Origin: an uncultured Ruminococcus sp.
GTDB taxonomy: Bacteria > Bacillota_A > Clostridia > Oscillospirales > Acutalibacteraceae
NCBI GenBank assembly: GCA_902798605.1
Contig: CADBXH010000040.1
Coordinates: 1 to 14,657 of the forward strand
DNA length: 14,657 nt
Direction of reading: 5' to 3'
Below, piece after piece: positions 8,165 to 14,513 of this stretch (the stretch's first letter is position 1; each line of letters starts with the position of its first letter). The notes under the pieces are model-generated. The model searched no databases. It was not told the DNA's origin and worked only from the letters and a program-made list of their open reading frames with translations. The position numbers were made by a program, and so were the translations under genes.

Positions 8165-8889
8165 TGTATATTTTACCTGCTATTGACATAAAGGACGGAA
8201 AGGCAGTCAGGCTGTTCAAGGGCGATTACTCCACCGCAGAACAGGTCGCTTCTTCACCGTATGACGCCGCAAAGAGCTTCGCCGAAGCCGGAGCAGTATG
8301 GATGCATATGGTTGACCTTGACGGCGCAAAGGACGCAAAGCTCGTCAACGCGGGCTTGATTTCCGACGTTGCAAAGACTTCCGGTCTCAAGGTTGAGGTC
8401 GGCGGAGGTATCCGCGATATGTACGCCGTTGAGTATTACCTCTCAAATGGTATCGACAGAGTCATCCTCGGCTCAGCCGCGGTCAAAAACCAGCAGCTTG
8501 TCATCGACGCCGTCAGGGAGTACGAAGACAGGATCGTTGTCGGGATAGACGCCAAGGATGGTATGGTCAGGGCAGAGGGCTGGCTTGACGATTCCGATAT
8601 CAACTACATCGAGCTTGCAAAGCGGATGGAGGACGTCGGCGTTCATACGATAGTTTTTACCGATATAAACACAGACGGAACATTGTCGGGTCCCAACCTT
8701 GCCCAGCTAAGCGAGCTTTTGAATAACGTTAGCTGCAACATCATCGCAAGCGGCGGAGTTGCCGTGTTAAAGGATATAATCAATCTTGCTGAGCTCAACG
8801 TATACGGCGCGATCTGCGGCAAGTCGATTTACAGCGGAACGCTCGACCTGAAACAGGCGATAGAGATAACGGCAAAGGTTGAGGAATGA
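8164..8889 (+). CDS. hisA: ProFAR isomerase HisA
   Basis: HisA is a TIM-barrel enzyme that isomerises ProFAR to PRFAR, the substrate of the HisH-HisF synthase. It has 241 residues. The catalytic pair is Asp8 ([14 protein letters not shown]) and Asp129 (VVGIDAKDG). Half-barrel phosphate-binding motifs are VGGGIRD (79-85), ILGSAAV (101-107), [10 protein letters not shown] and the later [11 protein letters not shown]. The [12 protein letters not shown] stretch separates it from HisF. It overlaps hisB by one base. In the usual hisBHAFI order this gene would be flanked by hisH and hisF; both are missing and the neighbours abut directly. Confidence 0.95.
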   Translation: MYILPAIDIKDGKAVRLFKGDYSTAEQVASSPYDAAKSFAEAGAVWMHMVDLDGAKDAKLVNAGLISDVAKTSGLKVEVGGGIRDMYAVEYYLSNGIDRVILGSAAVKNQQLVIDAVREYEDRIVVGIDAKDGMVRAEGWLDDSDINYIELAKRMEDVGVHTIVFTDINTDGTLSGPNLAQLSELLNNVSCNIIASGGVAVLKDIINLAELNVYGAICGKSIYSGTLDLKQAIEITAKVEE

Positions 8890-8891
8890 TT

Positions 8892-9215
8892 ATGGATTAT
8901 GATAAGTATTTTGTAAAATCGGATCTTATCCCTGCGGTCGTGCAGGAAAAGGATACCGGCGAGGTTTTGATGCTCGCCTATATGAACCGCGAAAGCCTGC
9001 AAAAGACCTTTGAAACGGGATACACCTGGTTTTGGTCAAGGAGCAGACAGGAGCTGTGGAACAAAGGCGCAACGTCCGGTCATCTTCAAAAGGTGGTCGA
9101 GATGTACTCCGACTGCGATAACGACACCCTGCTCGTGATAGTCGAGCAGACGGGAGCCGCCTGCCACACAGGTAACCACAGCTGTTTTTATACAAAAATA
9201 TACGGAGAAGATTGA
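8892..9215 (+). CDS. hisI: Phosphoribosyl-AMP cyclohydrolase HisI
   Basis: This zinc and magnesium dependent hydrolase opens the adenine ring of phosphoribosyl-AMP. It is a separate protein here, not fused to HisE. I prefer ATG 8892 (107 residues, MDYDKYF) over ATG 8886: the GAGG at 8881-8884 is 7 nt from 8892 but only 1 nt from 8886. Motifs are [12 protein letters not shown] (25-36), [20 protein letters not shown] (45-64), the metal-binding DCDNDTLL (Asp74, Cys75, Asp76, Asp78) and [12 protein letters not shown] (Cys91, Cys98). It follows hisA by 2 nt and precedes hisE by 1 nt. Confidence 0.96.
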   Translation: MDYDKYFVKSDLIPAVVQEKDTGEVLMLAYMNRESLQKTFETGYTWFWSRSRQELWNKGATSGHLQKVVEMYSDCDNDTLLVIVEQTGAACHTGNHSCFYTKIYGED

Positions 9216-9216
9216 T

Positions 9217-9549
9217 ATGAACGACAGAGAAGTTTTGGCGGCATTATACGCCACGGTAATAAACAGAAGAGATAATCCCAAGGAGGGCTCATACACCTGC
9301 TATCTGCTTGACAAAGGGCTCGACAAGATACTCAAAAAGGTGGGCGAGGAGTGCTCGGAGACGATCATCGCGGCTAAAAACGGCGATAACAGCGAGACCG
9401 TGTACGAGATCGCAGACCTTATTTATCATCTAACCGTTATGATGGTAGATCAGGGCATAGAGCTCGAGGATGTTCTAAAAGAGCTTGATAAGCGCAGTGA
9501 AAAGACAGGTAATCTCAAAACCTTTCATCAGGTAGACAAAAACTCGTAA
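9217..9549 (+). CDS. hisE: Phosphoribosyl-ATP pyrophosphohydrolase HisE
   Basis: HisE removes pyrophosphate from phosphoribosyl-ATP, the second step of the pathway. It is an all-alpha MazG-like protein of 110 residues. The metal-binding pattern is seen as KVGEECSETIIAAK (Glu44, Glu45, Glu48) and YEIADLIYHLTVMM (Glu64, Asp67). ATG 9217 follows GGAG (9204-9207) placed inside hisI. It is the last gene of the operon, with a terminator 9 nt after the stop codon. Confidence 0.96.
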   Translation: MNDREVLAALYATVINRRDNPKEGSYTCYLLDKGLDKILKKVGEECSETIIAAKNGDNSETVYEIADLIYHLTVMMVDQGIELEDVLKELDKRSEKTGNLKTFHQVDKNS

Positions 9550-9557
9550 ATAACAAA

Positions 9558-9597
9558 AAGCCCTATGACATAACGTCACAGGGCTTGATTTTAATTA
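9558..9597. terminator. Bidirectional terminator between hisE and the convergent HPr-like gene
   Basis: AGCCCT-A-TGAC (9559-9569) pairs with GTCA-C-AGGGCT (9575-9585) around a 5-nt loop, with a single A/C mismatch. On the plus strand the stem is followed by TTGATTTTAATT. On the minus strand it is followed by TTTTTGTT, an even better T-run. It therefore serves both the his operon and the convergent gene. Confidence 0.88.
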
Positions 9598-9605
9598 TGA
9601 GTTTA

Positions 9606-9842
9606 TCAGGCTGCGGCAAGAGTAAACTTTGAAACAGCCTGTATAAAGCTGTCATCGGGCTCGTCATCCATAATAAGCTCGATGGGCTTGTTGATATCGA
9701 GTGAGAACACACCGATCAGAGAATGAGCGTCAACTATTATATCTCCGCATTTCAGCATAATATTGTGTCTGAATTTTGACAAAGTCTCAAATAATTCAAG
9801 TAAAGCATTTTTGCTGTCTGCGAAAATAGATAATGAAAACAT
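9606..9842 (-). CDS. Small HPr-like protein lacking the His-15 loop
   Basis: A 78-residue protein resembling the PTS phosphocarrier HPr fold. Aligned by eye with B. subtilis HPr, the first strand (FADS), helix 1 ending LSKF, strand IMLKCGDIIVDAH and the segment SLIGVFSLDI match ASKYDADVNLEYNGK through SIMGVMSLGI. The region around HPr Ser46 is kept: Ser41 here, in HSLIGVFSL. The GIHARP loop with the phosphorylated His15 is shortened by about three residues and has no His, so PTS phosphotransfer is not expected. A Crh-like regulatory role is a reasonable inference, not shown. ATG 9842 is chosen because GAGG (9851-9854) lies 8 nt upstream; the in-frame GTG at 9851 overlaps that site. It has its own promoter and shares a terminator with hisE. 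Confidence 0.75.
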   Translation of the reverse strand: MFSLSIFADSKNALLELFETLSKFRHNIMLKCGDIIVDAHSLIGVFSLDINKPIELIMDDEPDDSFIQAVSKFTLAAA

Positions 9843-9876
9843 AGCGCTCACCTCAAAAGTTTTTTAATGTGATATT

Positions 9877-9905
9877 ATTATAGCACGATTTCAGTTTAGT
9901 TTCAA
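9877..9905 (-). promoter_or_regulatory. Sigma-A promoter of the HPr-like gene
   Basis: On the minus strand TTGAAA (9905-9900) and TATAAT (9882-9877) are separated by exactly 17 nt. The start site would fall near 9870, about 28 nt before the ATG. This is the best promoter match in the window. Confidence 0.82.
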
Positions 9906-9925
9906 TCCAAAAAAGCAAACTTTTA

Positions 9926-9951
9926 TATAATTGACGAAATTAACAAAAAGG
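9926..9951 (+). promoter_or_regulatory. Probable -10 box and ribosome binding site of mtaB
   Basis: TATAAT at 9926-9931 is a perfect -10 box but has no recognisable -35 at the right spacing (CAATCC region). AAAAAGG at 9945-9951 is the likely ribosome binding site, 9 nt before ATG 9961. The promoter is back to back with that of the HPr-like gene, the two -10 boxes being about 45 bp apart. Confidence 0.5.
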
Positions 9952-9960
9952 TTACAAATA

Positions 9961-11256
9961 ATGAAGAAGTTTAATATATTTACGCTCGGCTGCAAAGTCA
10001 ATCAATACGAATCCCAGGCGATGAGGGAGGATATGCTCAGACACGGCTATATTTTGTCGGATGACAGGGAGCATGCGGATATCTCGATAATCAACAGCTG
10101 TACCGTAACTTCGACGAGCGACAGCAAAAACCGCAAGCTGATAAACCGTATCAGGCGTGCAAATCCCGACGGTATCATCGTGCTGACGGGCTGTATGCCG
10201 CAGGCTTTCCCCGAGGAGATGAAGAACCTCACAAGCTGCGACATCATACTCGGCAACAAGGAGCGCTCAAAGCTCATCCCGACGCTTGAAAAGTATATCT
10301 CGGACAAGCATATGATGATCGACATCCCGCCTCACCTCAACAAGGGTTTTTCGTATGAGAATCTCACGGTCACTTCATTCGGCGAGCACACCCGCGCGTT
10401 TATCAAGATAGAGGACGGCTGTAACCGCTTTTGCTCGTATTGCATTATTCCGTACGCCCGCGGCAGAGTGCGCTCAAAGCCGCTTGACGAGCTTAAAAAG
10501 GAGCTAAAATCTGTAGCCGCAAACGGCTATAAGGAAGTCGTTTTGGTCGGCATAAACCTCTCCGCCTACGGCTTGAATGAGGATTTTGACCTTGCCGACG
10601 CTGTAGAAGCGGCTTGCGATGTTGAAAGTATAGAGCGCGTTCGCCTCGGCTCCTTTGAGCCCGAGCAGATGAGCGACGGGCTTATAAAGCGCCTGGCATC
10701 ATTTGATAAATTCTGCCCGCAGTTCCACCTGTCGCTCCAAAGCGGCTGCGACAAGACATTAAAGGCGATGAACAGGCACTATAACAGTAAAGAGTATATG
10801 GAGATAGTCGACCGCTTAAAAGCAGCCTTTGATAACCCGTCCTTCACTACCGATGTTATGGTCGGCTTTGCGGGTGAGAGCGAGGAGGATTTTGCAGAGT
10901 CGATGAAATTCGTAAAGAGCGTAGGCTTTGCCAAAGTCCATGTTTTCCCGTACTCTCAGCGCAGGGGAACGGTCGCGGACAAGGCGCAAAACCAGGTCAG
11001 CCCGCAGGATAAAGAAAAGAGGGCAAAGCTAATGGGTGAGCTCGTAGAAAAATCGAGAAATGACTTTCTTAACTCCCAGCTTGGCAAGACCGAAGAGGTG
11101 CTTTTTGAGCGGCTGCGGCACGGCTATCTTGAGGGCTACACCAAAAACTACACGCCCGTTCACGTCTATTCAACCGATGATTCTCTCTGCGGAGAGATCA
11201 AGAGTGTAACGCTTGTTGAAGTAGGCGACGACTGCTGCATAGGTGAATGTTGTTAA
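9961..11256 (+). CDS. mtaB: tRNA t6A37 methylthiotransferase MtaB
   Basis: A radical-SAM methylthiotransferase that converts t6A to ms2t6A at position 37 of tRNAs reading ANN codons. It has 431 residues. The N-terminal MTTase domain carries the first iron-sulfur cluster cysteines Cys11 (TLGCKVNQYES), Cys47 (NSCTVTSTSD) and Cys78 (LTGCMPQ). The radical-SAM CxxxCxxC is CNRFCSYC (Cys154, 158, 161) followed by IIPYARGRVRS. A C-terminal TRAM-like domain runs from about residue 375. The TLGCKVNQ and ARGRVRS signatures favour MtaB over MiaB and RimO. ATG 9961 is preferred over an upstream in-frame TTG at 9931, because that TTG lies in the -10 region and has no ribosome binding site. It is monocistronic, divergent from the HPr-like gene. 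Confidence 0.93.
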   Translation: MKKFNIFTLGCKVNQYESQAMREDMLRHGYILSDDREHADISIINSCTVTSTSDSKNRKLINRIRRANPDGIIVLTGCMPQAFPEEMKNLTSCDIILGNKERSKLIPTLEKYISDKHMMIDIPPHLNKGFSYENLTVTSFGEHTRAFIKIEDGCNRFCSYCIIPYARGRVRSKPLDELKKELKSVAANGYKEVVLVGINLSAYGLNEDFDLADAVEAACDVESIERVRLGSFEPEQMSDGLIKRLASFDKFCPQFHLSLQSGCDKTLKAMNRHYNSKEYMEIVDRLKAAFDNPSFTTDVMVGFAGESEEDFAESMKFVKSVGFAKVHVFPYSQRRGTVADKAQNQVSPQDKEKRAKLMGELVEKSRNDFLNSQLGKTEEVLFERLRHGYLEGYTKNYTPVHVYSTDDSLCGEIKSVTLVEVGDDCCIGECC

Positions 11257-11290
11257 CTTAAGAAATAACCGCATATATTTCCTTGACATT

Positions 11291-11409
11291 GTAGTGGAGC
11301 ACCCATGTGTGCTCCCGATGGCGTTCAACCCAAAGTATGGTATTCTATCAGGTCTTTTTGCGCGAATAAACGCCTGTACTTGCGGGCGGATACGCGGGTC
11401 CGCCCCTAC
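11291..11409. repeat. MITE-like/REP-like palindromic element between convergent genes
   Basis: The element has imperfect terminal inverted repeats: GTAGTGGAGCACCC at 11291-11304 matches the reverse complement of 11396-11409 (GTAGGGGCGGACCC) at 11 of 14 positions. Each end also forms its own hairpin: GGAGCAC/GTGCTCC (11296-11302 with 11309-11315) and GGGCGGA/TCCGCCC (11384-11390 with 11399-11405). No long coding frame or transposase is present, and no clear target-site duplication is seen. Short GC-rich palindromes of this look occur scattered in clostridial genomes; that this is one of a family is inference. It fills most of the 191-bp gap between mtaB and the GHL10 gene. Either hairpin could help end transcription, though T-runs are lacking. 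Confidence 0.5.
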
Positions 11410-11447
11410 GATGCACCTTAATTTGATGGTATCGCTGTATTGGAGAG

Positions 11448-12653
11448 TTAGCTAAATGATTTTACAAGGTTATTGATCTCTTTGATTTTGTCTTTATCAA
11501 CAAGGCTCGCGTAGCTGTAGAGCATAACTCCGCTCACCTTTTTATCGGCTTTTGCGAGTCGGTATTCCTTTGAAAGTATATCATCCGCTTCGAGCCAAGT
11601 GCCCTCGTCGCTCTCAGTGTTCGCCTTATACCCCGCAAGCCCGACATAGAGCTTAACGCCCTCGGCGAATTCGAGCGAAGTCCATTCATCAAGTGACTCC
11701 TCAAAGCCGAGCTTAGGGTTATTGGGGCTGAAATAAATCTGGGGACAGATGTAGTCGATATATCCGCGTGCACCGCACCAGCTTACCACATCTGCCGCGA
11801 GTTTTTCGTTATTTTTCAAATTCCCCTGCGGAGAAATCCCGAACTCGATGTTTTTATTCTTCGCGTGAATCGTCATATACGCCTCGGCGATCAGCATATT
11901 TACATTATTTTTGCGCCATTCTTCAAGGCTCAGCTGACTTTTGCTTTTTGTATTTTCGAGGTAGTTTTGATATTGCTCGTCGTCCAAATTGCCAATATCG
12001 GCAGGGTAAAAGTAATCGTCAAACTGTATGCCGTCAACGTCATAGTTCTCGGTTATCTCTATGATTCCGTTTATGATAAGCTCCCGCGCGTCCTCGCATG
12101 AGGGGTCGAGGATTATCCAGTTATCCGCCTCGATGCATAGCGGCTCATCGTTATAATAAGGGTTATTCTCCGCGAGCTTGGGCGGCGATTCGTTGAGCGC
12201 GATGCGGTAGGGGTTTATCCACGCGTGGATTTTCAACTTGTGCTTTTTGCAGATCTCGCACATAATTTTCAGCGCGTCATAACCGGGGCTGACTCCCTGT
12301 TTTCCGCTCAGGATATGTGAGTGCGGAAAGTATTTTGACTCATACAGCGCATCGCAAAACGGGCGAACCTGCGCGATGATAGTGTTGAATTTCAGCCTTT
12401 CGGCTGCGGCAGCGATGTTTTCAAACTTCTTACGGAATGCCGCTTCGCTTTTGTCCGCCTCGTTTTCCATATCGAGCTCCATATATGTCACCCAGAGCCC
12501 GCGCATTTCCTCGACTTGCTTTGGTGGTTCAGCCACAGTCTCGGTTTTTTGCATGGCACTCTCTGGCTTTTGTCTGAACACGCTTGCGGCAGAGACCGCG
12601 AAAACAAGCATAAGCGCGCACAAGACCATCGGGAAAAATCGTTTAATCTTCAC
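11448..12653 (-). CDS. Exported GHL10-family (glycosyl hydrolase-like 10, DUF187) protein
   Basis: A 401-residue protein with an N-terminal signal sequence or membrane anchor (KIKRFF then a hydrophobic run to about residue 24), a linker, and a TIM-barrel-like GHL10 domain from about residue 49. Family signatures include EMRGLWVTYMEL (49-60), NTIIAQVRPFCDALYESKYF (90-109), GYDALKIMCEICKKHKLKIH (124-143) followed by AWINPYR, VDGIQFDDYFYP (206-217) and FGISPQGN (271-278). The family belongs to the GH13/GH10-like hydrolases; a cell-wall or polysaccharide substrate is usually presumed, and none can be named here. The start is GTG 12653 with GAGGA (12661-12665) 7 nt upstream. The ribosome binding site and any promoter run into the divergent DUF1294 gene only 18 bp away. 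Confidence 0.88.
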   Translation of the reverse strand: MKIKRFFPMVLCALMLVFAVSAASVFRQKPESAMQKTETVAEPPKQVEEMRGLWVTYMELDMENEADKSEAAFRKKFENIAAAAERLKFNTIIAQVRPFCDALYESKYFPHSHILSGKQGVSPGYDALKIMCEICKKHKLKIHAWINPYRIALNESPPKLAENNPYYNDEPLCIEADNWIILDPSCEDARELIINGIIEITENYDVDGIQFDDYFYPADIGNLDDEQYQNYLENTKSKSQLSLEEWRKNNVNMLIAEAYMTIHAKNKNIEFGISPQGNLKNNEKLAADVVSWCGARGYIDYICPQIYFSPNNPKLGFEESLDEWTSLEFAEGVKLYVGLAGYKANTESDEGTWLEADDILSKEYRLAKADKKVSGVMLYSYASLVDKDKIKEINNLVKSFS

Positions 12654-12671
12654 TTTATCATCCTCGTAATT

Positions 12672-12944
12672 ATGTATTTATTATTCTTATATCTCATTAT
12701 AATCAATATCTTGGCGGTCGTTTTTACCGTGTCCGACAAGCTCCGCGCAATCAAACACAAGCGCAGGATCAGCGAGTTCACATTGATGACGCTCGCCGTT
12801 TTGGGCGGCAGCGTCGCAATGCTCATCACGATGCTCATCATCAGGCACAAGACCCGCCATTTAAAGTTTATGTTAGGAATACCGATTATAATACTGATCC
12901 AGCTTGTAATTGTATTTTTCGTTTGGAGAATTATAAATGTCTGA
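12672..12944 (+). CDS. DUF1294 family small membrane protein
   Basis: A 90-residue integral membrane protein with three hydrophobic segments (about residues 2-20, 36-57 and 67-87). The DUF1294 hallmark is clear: SDKLRAIKHKRRISEFTL then LGGSVAMLITMLIIRHKTRHLKF (split across residues 21-66), including the conserved DK, the R-I-x-E and the HKT. Function is unknown for the family. ATG 12672 is the first suitable start, but I see no good ribosome binding site before it because the preceding bases are the antisense of the GHL10 start region. The end overlaps the pseudouridine synthase start by 8 nt, so the two are probably co-transcribed and coupled. Confidence 0.85.
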   Translation: MYLLFLYLIIINILAVVFTVSDKLRAIKHKRRISEFTLMTLAVLGGSVAMLITMLIIRHKTRHLKFMLGIPIIILIQLVIVFFVWRIINV

Positions 12945-13821
12945 GCAGTTGCATTTTACAGTCAAAACCGAATACGACGGAATGCAGGCAAAGCGATACC
13001 TAAAGCAAGTCCACGGCATATCTACCCGCCTTATAACAAAGCTCAAAAACACCCCCGACGGTATATTGATGGACGGAGAGCTGCTGCGTGCGGTCGACCC
13101 GGTTAAAGCCGGCAGCACCATAGTTATCAATCTGCCCGAGGAGGAGTCCGAGTTTATCGAAAGCGTTGAGGGCGAGCTCGATATCGTTTTTGAGGACGAA
13201 TTCATCCTCGCCGTCAACAAGCCGCCGTTTATGCCGGTGCACCCGGTAAAGCAGCATCAAACCGACACGCTCGCAAATATCGTGACCTTCCATATGCGGC
13301 AAAGGGGAGAGTGCTACGTTTTCCGCGCTCACAACCGCCTTGACCGCGATACCTCCGGGATAGTGCTCATCGCAAAGGATAAGTTCACTATCAACAGGTT
13401 GAAGGGCAGCGTCAGCAAAACCTACTTTGCCCTTGTCCACGGAAAAATATATGAGAGCGGGAGCGTAATAAAACCCATCGGCTTGCTTGAAGATTCAAAA
13501 ATCGTCAGGCACGTTTTAGATGAAGGCACACCGGCCATAACCCATTATAAGCCGATAAAATACAACGATAGCGCATCGTTTTTAAGCCTCAACCTCGAGA
13601 CAGGCAAGACGCACCAGATACGCTGTCATATGAGCAGTCTCGGTCATCCGCTTGTAGGCGACGACCTTTACGGCGGCAAGAGGGAATATATCGACCGTCA
13701 AGCGCTCCACTGCGGAACAGTAGAATTCCCCCACCCGGTAACAAACAAAAAAATAACCCTCAAGGCAGACTTGCCCGAGGATATAAGAATTGCAGTAAAA
13801 AAATATGAAATAAGTATTTAA
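12937..13821 (+). CDS. RluA/RluD-family 23S rRNA or tRNA pseudouridine synthase
   Basis: A pseudouridine synthase of 294 residues, acting on uridines in structured RNA. An N-terminal S4-like RNA-binding region (about 12-66) contains TRLITKLKN. It is followed by the catalytic domain with LDIVFEDEFILAVNKPPFMP (81-100), VHPVK, and HNRLDRDTSG (132-141) with catalytic Asp136. The C-terminal motif LETGKTHQIRCHMSSLGHPL and GDDLYGG is typical of the RluA family. The exact target position cannot be read from sequence. ATG 12937 follows GGAG (12925-12928) at 8 nt and overlaps the DUF1294 stop. A terminator follows at once. Confidence 0.93.
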   Translation: MSEQLHFTVKTEYDGMQAKRYLKQVHGISTRLITKLKNTPDGILMDGELLRAVDPVKAGSTIVINLPEEESEFIESVEGELDIVFEDEFILAVNKPPFMPVHPVKQHQTDTLANIVTFHMRQRGECYVFRAHNRLDRDTSGIVLIAKDKFTINRLKGSVSKTYFALVHGKIYESGSVIKPIGLLEDSKIVRHVLDEGTPAITHYKPIKYNDSASFLSLNLETGKTHQIRCHMSSLGHPLVGDDLYGGKREYIDRQALHCGTVEFPHPVTNKKITLKADLPEDIRIAVKKYEISI

Positions 13822-13853
13822 GGCTCTCCGTATAGGGGAGCTTTTGCTTGTTA
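13821..13853 (+). terminator. Intrinsic terminator after the pseudouridine synthase gene
   Basis: GCTCTCC (13823-13829) pairs with GGGGAGC (13835-13841), with one T-G wobble and a 5-nt loop, and is followed by TTTTGCTTGTT. The stem begins right after the stop codon. Confidence 0.85.
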
Positions 13854-13862
13854 TAATGGAGT

Positions 13863-13891
13863 TTGACATAGCGGAACTAATAGGCTAAAGT
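13863..13891 (+). promoter_or_regulatory. Possible sigma-A promoter upstream of the ECF sigma gene
   Basis: TTGACA at 13863-13868 and TAAAGT at 13886-13891 are 17 nt apart (6 of 6 and 4 of 6 matches). The leader to ATG 14028 would be about 130 nt. It holds a small CCCG/CGGG hairpin (13989-13992 with 13999-14002) just before the GGGGAGG ribosome binding site at 14011-14017. I saw no clear ECF-type self-regulated promoter in the rest of the 206-bp gap. Confidence 0.5.
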
Positions 13892-14027
13892 AATAAATAA
13901 GAAGTTTTGTAACTATTCAGCACCCTATCCCAAAAACCTGATTGATCTGACCTGATAAAACCATCTTAACCGCGTGATAAGAATCAAACCCGTTTTTGCG
14001 GGCGAATAGAGGGGAGGTACGGCAGCT

Positions 14028-14513
14028 ATGGCAGCAAAGATGTTTGGCGGACTATCGTTTGAACAGGTTGTGCATAAGTATGCCCAAACGGTGGCAAGCG
14101 TGTGTTTGATGCGCCTGCAAAACTATGCCGACGCTGACGACTGTTTCCAAAATGTATTTATAAAGCTGTACACTAAATCCCCCGAATTCAGCGATGAAAA
14201 TCATCTTAAAGCTTGGCTTATCCGTGTTGCAGTAAACGAGTGTAAAAACTATATCAGGGACAACAGGCGGACGATCTCGCTCGAAAGTGTGAAGCGGGAA
14301 GCGGTCAGCCTTCCCGAGGATAACATTGATATTTCGTGGGCGTTGATGAAAACTCCCCATAAGTACCGCGAAGTTTTGTATTTGCACTACTGTGAAAAAT
14401 ATAAAGTCAAGGAAATTGCCAAAATTCTCGGGATAAAAGAGAATACCGTAAAAACTCTTTTAAAGCAAGGAAGAAAAATCTTAAAATCAATATACGGAGG
14501 TGATCAAGCGTGA
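14028..14513 (+). CDS. ECF-type RNA polymerase sigma factor (sigma-70 family)
   Basis: A 161-residue sigma factor with only regions 2 and 4, the ECF layout. Region 2 (about 10-82) contains YADADDCFQNVFIKLY and LKAWLIRVAVNECKNYIRD. Region 4 (about 103-155) contains YREVLYLHYCEKYKVKEIAK and LGIKENTVKTLLKQGRKIL, a helix-turn-helix for the -35 element. It would direct a small regulon, often for envelope or stress responses; the targets are unknown. ATG 14028 follows GGGGAGG (14011-14017) by 10 nt; ATG 14040 is a weaker alternative. The stop overlaps the start of the next gene as GTGA (14510-14513), an arrangement common for a sigma factor and its anti-sigma partner. Confidence 0.92.
   Translation: MAAKMFGGLSFEQVVHKYAQTVASVCLMRLQNYADADDCFQNVFIKLYTKSPEFSDENHLKAWLIRVAVNECKNYIRDNRRTISLESVKREAVSLPEDNIDISWALMKTPHKYREVLYLHYCEKYKVKEIAKILGIKENTVKTLLKQGRKILKSIYGGDQA

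Noticed and set aside
11283..11311. TTGACA at 11283-11288 as a promoter after mtaB.
   Set aside because: No -10 box at the right spacing, and no plus-strand gene follows.
11243..11455. A 70-codon plus-strand open frame after mtaB.
   Set aside because: It runs through the palindromic repeat, has no ribosome binding site and overlaps the ends of two real genes.
12516..12671. An upstream in-frame extension of the DUF1294 gene.
   Set aside because: It would lie entirely antisense to the GHL10 N-terminus and adds sequence without similarity to the family; DUF1294 proteins are about 90 residues.
13870..13960. An ECF-type self-regulated promoter (GGAACT at 13873, TGTAAC at 13907).
   Set aside because: No CGT-type -10 element occurs at 15-17 nt from either candidate.
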